Source: Ottelia alismoides
Taxonomy: Eukaryota; Streptophyta; Magnoliopsida; Alismatales; Hydrocharitaceae
NCBI GenBank assembly: GCA_037367405.1
Contig: JAZKJV010009624.1
Coordinates: forward strand, 62,001-126,000
Reading direction: 5' to 3'
Length of the DNA stretch: 64,000 bases
This document shows positions 57,838 to 64,000 of this stretch, in pieces. Under the pieces are notes generated by a model. That model did no database searches, was not told the DNA's origin, and was given only the letters and a program-made list of their open reading frames with translations. How positions within the stretch are numbered: position 1 is the first letter of the stretch; each line of letters opens with the position of its first letter. The translations under genes were made by a program, and so were the position numbers.

Positions 57838-60800
57838 TGTTTTTTCGAGGGTTGGAAAGTTAATGGTAAAAAGGTCGTTGTTCGTCCCCAAAATCACGTG
57901 TCAACAAAAGATTATTTTTTTATTTTGCTCCTTATTAACCTGTATAGCGGACAGGGTCGAACTCAGGGAGGCTATAATTCCCGAGGGTTATTCAATTAAT
58001 CAGAAACTAATTAAAAGAAAATAGGAATCTCAAAGGACAACTATCCTTGGTTTTTGTGATTTTTTTAATCTTTTATTTATTTTTTTTAATTTTCAAAGAT
58101 TTTCAAATTTTTAAGGATTTTGATTTTGCAATTTTTTTTCAAAAATAATGACAATATGAACAAGGATAAAAATATGCACAGCAACTCTTTTTACAATTTT
58201 TCAATTAATCAAAAATAGTCAGAAAAATACAAAGAAAATGTTTTTGGGTTTTAAAAGTTGTAAAATATTTTTGAGAATTTTTGTGGAATTTTCAGATGTT
58301 CTTGTATTTTTCTAAAAATCAAATAGTGAGAAAATAAGAAAATGTGCACAGCCTAGAGTAATTTGCAACCTAAAAATACTTTAAGTGCCTAAAACTCCTG
58401 ACAATTATTTTTAAGATAAAGCAGAAATAATTATCTACAAACAGGAACTGAAATCACAATTTTTTAAATTTTTGTAGAATGTTTTATGATTTTTATAAGA
58501 TTTTTGATGTTTTTAAATTTTTTTACGTTTTATAAAGAATAAAGACGTGAAAATTGGTCAGAAATTAAAAGACATTGAAATACAATTACTATAAATTTTT
58601 TGTAATTTTTGGAACAATATTTGATTTTTATGAATTTTTGAATTTCAAGAAGACAAAAAAGAAATGTTTTTGATTTTTTTAATAATAATAAATGAACATA
58701 AAATGCAATGAAAAATTTATGTTAGGAAGACAATCACATCAGGAGCATAGCACAATTTTCTCAAAATTTTTGGATCATGAATAACATTTATTTCAATAAA
58801 AGATCAGGCAAATTCAATGTTTAGCAGTTCAGGGACTAAAATGTAAATAATCAAAAGTTTTGAAGTGAAATATAAATAGTCACTGTTTTTGCCTCAAATT
58901 AGAACAATAAATAAAATCAAGAGGAATTTCGCAATTTACCCAGTAGTATGCAAAGCATGCGACTTGAGGCTCTGGCAGGGGCTTACTTGCAATTTCTGAG
59001 ACTTCGAAGGAATTCTTTTGTAATTTTCACAAATATAATTTTTTAAACCCCACCTAGGGTTCTCCTGTGTGTTGCTCTGGGCACAAGTCAAAGGGCTCAA
59101 GGGCGCCGCCCTTCTTCTTCTTCGGTAAGGCGCGGCGGCGGCGAGGCGTATGGCGGCGGAGGCACGGGCCTTGGCGGCGAGGCGGGCTCGCACGTGGAGG
59201 AGGTCGGTGGAGGATGCGACGGAGCGCGGAGGTCGGCTGCGGCCTTTCTTCCTTACCCTCACACGCGGGCGGCGCGAGGGAGAGGCGCGGGCGGCTGGCA
59301 TTGGCGACGGAGTCAGCGTCGAGCGGGCCTGGTGACAGTCGACGGTGGGACTACGCGGGCTGCTGGAGGAAGATGGAGGCGGAGGTCGTTGGAGGGTGCA
59401 GGCGGCGAGGCCGTCGCGGCTCCGTGCCCTTGGTGGCGATGGCGGAAGATGGAGGGTGCAGGCGGCGAGGGGGCGGCGGCGCCTGGAGGGGGCCGTCCCC
59501 TTTTTTTTGTTTTTTTTTTAATTTTTTTGTAATTTTATTTATGTAAACAGGAAATATAAAAGAAGAAAAACTTTTTTTCATTTTATGTAAATCCGAAAAG
59601 AGGAAATAAAACAAATAAATAAATTCCTTTTTTTATTTTTTTATTAATTTTTTTGTTGTTTTCTTGTATTTATTGGTCCTGCAAAACAAATGTTAGAGAT
59701 AAAGAGAAATAATTTTTTTATTTTTTTTATTTTTTTATCCTGCAAACAAATGTTAGAAGAAAAGAAACAATTTTTTTATAATTTATTTATTTATTTATTT
59801 ACAAATAGGAAAAATGAACGAGGATCCGGCGGACATGAGAGATTCGAATCCGATTCTCCGACCACCGTGCGTGGTCGGAGTTGATAGATCGTGGGAGATA
59901 GAAATCGACAGCGTAGAGATGAAGAAGATGAGATGAAAAATCGAGTCGGTGACGGATAAAAATCATGGTGGATTTTCTTAAGATCTAGAAGAATAAAATG
60001 ACGATAAAAAATTGCGACAAAATAAAAAGTGATTAAACGAAGATAAAATGCGAAGAAAATACGGATCTCACCTTAGGAGCGGAAAATGGACCGTGATCGC
60101 CTCGACAAGGTCGACTCGCTGTCACCGGACGGTTTGGAGGCTAGGCAACTTCCTCGACAAAATTTCTCTCGGAGATCGGGTTCCTCTATCTTAAGATTGA
60201 TCAAGTTGGAATGAGGGAGACGGAGCCATATAAATAGAAAAGAGATGAAATTTGAATTTTTGAATTTTTTGGATAAAAGATAAGAGAGATGAAAATTGAA
60301 ATCGATTTTTGAATTTTTGGTGGATGAGATAACATGAGATAAAGTAAGAGAGATAAAACTATTTACAAAATTATCTAATTTTTTTGAGTTTTCGTCACTT
60401 TATTTATTTGAATTAAAAAATGTTATTTTTTTATTTTTTTATGATGGTTAGTTAAAAATAACAGCTATATACATGTACTATATACATATATGACAATATA
60501 TACAAGGATAAGTAAGGAAATTAGCTTTTTTTCTTCTTCTTTTTTTTAAAGAATTTTATTATTTATTTATTTTTATTTATTTATTTTATTTTAAGTAATT
60601 AGTAAAAATATTTAAAAATATATATACAAATACAATATGCACAAAATACAAGGGAAAATTGCACAAACCACCCCAGAAAACCGACTTTTCAACCGTAACT
60701 CCAAAATTATAAAATCACAACCATTTTGAAGATAATTTAATTTAGAATTCAATATAAGTGAAATTGGTTCAATTTGATATCATATGGAGCCAGAATTGAT

Positions 60801-61311
60801 ATTTCAATTAGTGCTTAGTGGTTTTTTCCAAGTGTGGCTACTTTTATTATGTACATGATTTAATTGTGCAATCATTTTTATTAATTAGGACGCATTTTTA
60901 TTTACAAACATTGGTTTTGAATGCTATTTGATTTGGGGTCAATTAAGGTACAAATAAATTAGTGTCAGTTTTATACAGATATACACAAAATAATTGAGAA
61001 ACACACAGTTTTTTTTGAATTTTTCTGGTTGAGGACCCTATCTCCCCCTACTTTATTCCTGGTCGATCAGGTCAAGTCTTGACTTTCTCTTGGGGTTCGG
61101 GTCAGCCTGTACACAGTCTTCCCTTTTTCTTTTCTTCATTTTCCTTTCTTTCTTTATTTATTTATTTTAGGTTAAAATTAGTAAGAAATGTACAATATTT
61201 ATACACAAATGCAAGTTAGTAAGAATATGGAGTTAGCGTTATATGCAGGTATTTTATAAGGGATTTTAAGCTAAAATAAATGAATAAAGATGACGAATCG
61301 CAGATTCATCA
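57838..61311 (-). repeat. 3' LTR of the second Athila-like element
   Basis: AT-rich with a GC-rich core (59060-59490), the same GC layout as the other 3.8-kb LTRs. It shares TATCTCCCCCTACTTTATTCC at about 61030 and the TGA-TTCATCA end with the first element, but is otherwise strongly diverged. Confidence 0.7.
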
Positions 61312-63380
61312 TCCCCCTATGCTTTACCTTTGCTAGTCCCTTAGCAAACACTTATTTGAAAGAATAAGTGAAGAAGAAAAAGAAAGGGAAAAATAAAGAA
61401 AGGAGGACAATATTGAGTGTTAAACTTATCTTCATAAGATTGTAGTTTGGAGCTCTGTCGGACCTTTGGATTATTGGTGTGTCGGAACTTCTGTGAGACT
61501 TAGAATTTTAAAACCAACAGCCTTCAAGTTCTACACATCATTGTCACAGTTTTGGCCAGAAGTCATCTAAGATCGATCCTCTTCCCAAAGCACACCCTAT
61601 GAACATTGAACAATCGACTCATGTGTGTGAAAAATTTTAGCTCTTCCCATCCAGAATGCCGGACTACCATGCAAATCTCTTCTCCAATAACTCGTCCTCG
61701 GGGAGTCAGATATTTCCTTCTAAGGTCTGTCGTGCTGTGTTCACAATCGAATTGGGGGAGAAGTTAGAAGAATGAGAAAAGAACTGGAGGGTGGCCAATG
61801 TAGTCACCTCTCCTTGTGAAGCTGGCCAGTGTAGCTGAGTCTCCACCAAAATCTGTAGGTTTTCTTGAAGCTTGGACCTTTTTGGTCAGATATTTATTTG
61901 TTAGTAGATTCTTTGTATTTGGATTTTTGGTGGTTCTGCTTGGATCTTGTTGTGCCCCTACAGATATAGAATCTTTTTTTCCGTATATTTTTTGGGGTCT
62001 TAGAAAAAATTGTGCCCAGCCGTCCATCCTTTTTCCGAAGCTTTATTTCAACCCGTACACCAGTCTTTAGATTTCCACGCTACCAGAAAAGAAACTCACA
62101 CAGTCTTCCAACATCTCGTCTGAGTTGAGCTAAGTGCATAGTGCAGGAGTACAAATTAATTCGCTATTTCAGAGTTGTACCCAGAATGAAGAGACCAGGT
62201 TAGACACTAAGAGTCAAAGGCTGCATATTGTCATGTGGAACTCAAAGAATTAAGTCAAAGACCTGAAGCTTCTAAAATCCTATTTCTCGGTGAAGTTCCT
62301 CTGAGAATTAGGTGGATTAAGGTCCAACTAAGCTCCATTCTTCAATTTTATTCCAGACATGGTTTTAATATCAATACCATTCTAAAAAATGCAAATGCAG
62401 AATATGAACAATGCAGAGAGGTTTTTTTTGAAAAAAAATGATGCACATGTGAAAAGAGAACCATTTTTTTGTAAAAAAATTTTCTAATTTTGAACTTGTG
62501 AATTTTTTTGAGGGAAAATGCAGATGTGAAAGAAAGGATTTTTTTTGTATGCACCTTTTTTTTAATTATGGAAATTTTTATAGAATTTTGGTTTTGTAGT
62601 TTTTTTAAGGAAAAAGGGTTAGTAATATATACAAGTATATACAAGAGATTTTTTTTTGTTTTTGTTTTTTTTGTTTTTGTATATTATTTTTTTCTTCTCT
62701 TTTTTTGTTTTGTTTTTTGTTTTGGGGTTTTGTTTGTTTTTTGTTGTTGTTTTTTGGTTCTTTTCTTTTCTTTTTTTGTGTTTTTTTGTTTTTTTTTGTT
62801 TGTTTGTTTTTTTGCATGGATTTTACAAAATATACACATAATCCCCCAAATGAATGTATTTAAAAGTACGAGTTATGTCTAAAGTATATATACAATATAT
62901 ACGACACCCCCCTATACTTAGCTCGAACTATGTCCTCATAGTGATCAGAGAGCGACAAAAGAAGACATAACTCGTGCTAAGCAAAGAGAGGTGAAAAGAC
63001 TCCTATGCTACAACGACTCAAAGAAAAGATAAAAAGATGAGAAGTTGGTAATCCCCCCTATACTTAGGATCAAGTAATCCTAAGTATAGTAGAATGTACA
63101 AAGGGGAAAACCGATGAAAAGAATGTACAGACTCACAAAGACACGATATGAACAACATCACCCCCTATACTTAGGGTAGAGTATCCCTAAGTATAGGAAA
63201 CAACAATAAGGGTGATAAACATGATAAATATGAACAACACAAATCCTTCACCCCCCTATACTTAGGATAAAGCACATCCTAAGTATAGCATATATACACA
63301 CACGGAAAAGGGGTGAATGATAAAACGGGAGAAGACAGAGTGAAACGAAAAGATATACAAGAGGAGTGGATGTACAAAGG
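61312..63380 (-). other. 3' non-coding region of the second Athila-like element
   Basis: Purine tract, two hairpins (61329-61370), then T/G-rich low complexity (62650-62820). No coding motif. The hydrophobic frames at 62508-62882 are products of the T-run. Confidence 0.65.
62911..63288 (-). other. Hairpin cluster with polypurine-tract-like arms (second element)
   Basis: Hairpin 2 is CTATACTTAGGAT/ATCCTAAGTATAG (63058-63089). Hairpin 3 is CTATACTTAGGG/CCCTAAGTATAG (63165-63196). Hairpin 4 is CTATACTTAGGAT/ATCCTAAGTATAG (63256-63288). The first hairpin is partly lost. Order and spacing match the first element. Hairpin 4 has an A-T closing pair where the first element has C-G. Confidence 0.85.
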
Positions 63381-63983
63381 TTAAGAAGGTCGAAAGCGAA
63401 CCTTCTTGCGGGACCGCTGAGGTATGGATTTGACAAGGTGTAGGTTGATATTGGGATTATCATTAGATATGAACTGAGTAGAATCGACCAAGAATGTATG
63501 CTCAGCGGTTTCAGATTGTGCAGGCCTAAACCGGTTATTGGAAGTAGTGTGGTCATGTCCTGCCTTGGAAGTCTCGCAAACATCAAAGTAGAATGGCTCG
63601 AAATCATTATCAGAAAAAGTAGGATCAATTTCAGCCTGGCGAGCCTCTACCGGATCATCATCTTTATCAAAAGGCCCAAATTCCTTTATAAAAGCAATCA
63701 AATCAAATTTGGCCTGATCGGTCTCTTCTTTATTAGGGTGAGTAGGAACGGACTTATCAGTGAAAGTAGTCGAATCATGTCCGTCTTGTCTAGTCTCAGA
63801 GTTTGCCTTCCGCTCTAAGGTGTCCATCGTGTAAATCCCGCGGATGTCATCAATGCATTGCCACGTACCAGAAGAGGGAACTCCAAGGTCTATGCTTTCC
63901 GAGTCCTCCTCCTTGAAGAGGAATTCTCGGGTCTCAGTATCATCCATCATAGCAAAAATCTCTGGTAGTATCATCATGATCAA
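63381..63983 (-). CDS. Unrecognised acidic ORF of the second Athila-like element
   Basis: An open frame of about 200 codons, or longer if it continues past the window edge. It is rich in Asp/Glu and ends in a basic RSRKKVRFRPS. I recognise no domain, transmembrane helix or finger. Two segments resemble each other: ETRQDGHDSTTFTDKSVPTH and ETSKAGHDHTTSNNRFRPAQ. It lies just 5' of the hairpin cluster, in the zone where integrase ends in the first element. It may be an extra ORF, a linker from gag-pol in a rearranged or non-autonomous element, or a captured piece. The start is not fixed. Confidence 0.5.
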   Translation of the reverse strand: MIMMILPEIFAMMDDTETREFLFKEEDSESIDLGVPSSGTWQCIDDIRGIYTMDTLERKANSETRQDGHDSTTFTDKSVPTHPNKEETDQAKFDLIAFIKEFGPFDKDDDPVEARQAEIDPTFSDNDFEPFYFDVCETSKAGHDHTTSNNRFRPAQSETAEHTFLVDSTQFISNDNPNINLHLVKSIPQRSRKKVRFRPS

Positions 63984-64000
63984 AGTCCCTGGGGTTGTCT

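Larger units (their letters stand above)
57838..64000 (-). mobile_element. Second Athila-like element, 3' part (runs off the window)
   Basis: A 3' LTR of about 3.5 kb ends at 61311 (TTCATCA) with purine tract AGGGGGA beside it. The 3' internal region that follows is homologous to 41615-44170 of the first element: the same hairpins beside the tract, TTTGGAGCT...GACCTTTGGA, and the same hairpin cluster. Integrase, RT and 5' LTR must lie beyond the right edge. The left border (near TGTTTTTTCGAGGG) is approximate because the partner LTR is not visible. Confidence 0.78.

Noticed and set aside
59067..59546. Gly/Arg-rich frames in the second LTR
   Set aside because: GC-rich LTR core with GGCGGC repeats; no motif and all frames are open.
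62508..62882. Hydrophobic frame of about 120 codons, membrane-protein-like
   Set aside because: Product of T/G-rich simple sequence. The composition is Phe/Val/Cys only.

Overview
The window is plant nuclear DNA, with GT-AG introns, a GC-rich exon set in AT-rich DNA, and Copia, Gypsy/Athila, Mutator-like and SINE elements. GC-rich exons suggest a monocot, but this is inference. Only one host gene is evident. It is a glycoside hydrolase family 3 beta-glucan exohydrolase/beta-glucosidase on the + strand (coding exons from 3582 to 13404). Almost everything else is transposable elements, many nested, with borders I could set from terminal repeats and target-site duplications (TSDs).

Layout. (1) 1-3100: part of a probable hAT-like non-autonomous element, plain intergenic DNA and a foldback MITE. 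(2) 3100-13620: the GH3 gene, 8 coding exons that join into an open frame of about 627 codons. Its first coding intron is about 7.3 kb because a 6.3-kb Copia element (4710-11025, TSD CTTTC) sits in it; that element itself carries an Au-like SINE (7004-7196). (3) 13840-15600: three MITE-like elements. (4) 15835-31748: a Mutator-like element (MULE) with long terminal inverted repeats and a 9-bp TSD (TTTTTTAAT). It has a broken MURA-type transposase gene on the - strand and a small GRF zinc-finger gene on the + strand at the opposite end. The MULE was hit by a Copia solo LTR (17495-20020, TSD GAGCG) and by a gag-only Gypsy element (21518-29579, TSD CCAGC). That Gypsy element was in turn hit by a 3.8-kb Athila-like solo LTR (23665-27458, TSD ACCAG). 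(5) 32160-57487: an old, decayed Copia element split by a young 18.8-kb Athila-type element (37781-56555, TSD CCTCT). The Athila LTRs are about 3.83 kb and differ at under 1% by eye. (6) 57505-57762: a foldback MITE. (7) About 57838 to the window end: the 3' LTR and 3' internal region of a second, diverged Athila-like element.

Most notable signals. First, both Athila-like elements carry an ordered set of hairpins in the 3' non-coding region, and one shows a compensatory base-pair change between the two. The hairpin arms repeat a GTATAGGGGG motif identical to the core of the polypurine tract. Second, the MULE has a MuDR-like convergent two-gene layout with a GRF zinc-finger/coiled-coil/membrane-helix gene in the second position. 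Third, the 3.8-kb LTRs carry conserved palindromes built on G-box and W-box cores. Fourth, the second Athila element has an acidic ORF of about 200 codons with no recognised domain.

Limits: element borders come from reading the sequence. Family names rest on motif recognition without database searches. Divergence values are counts by eye.
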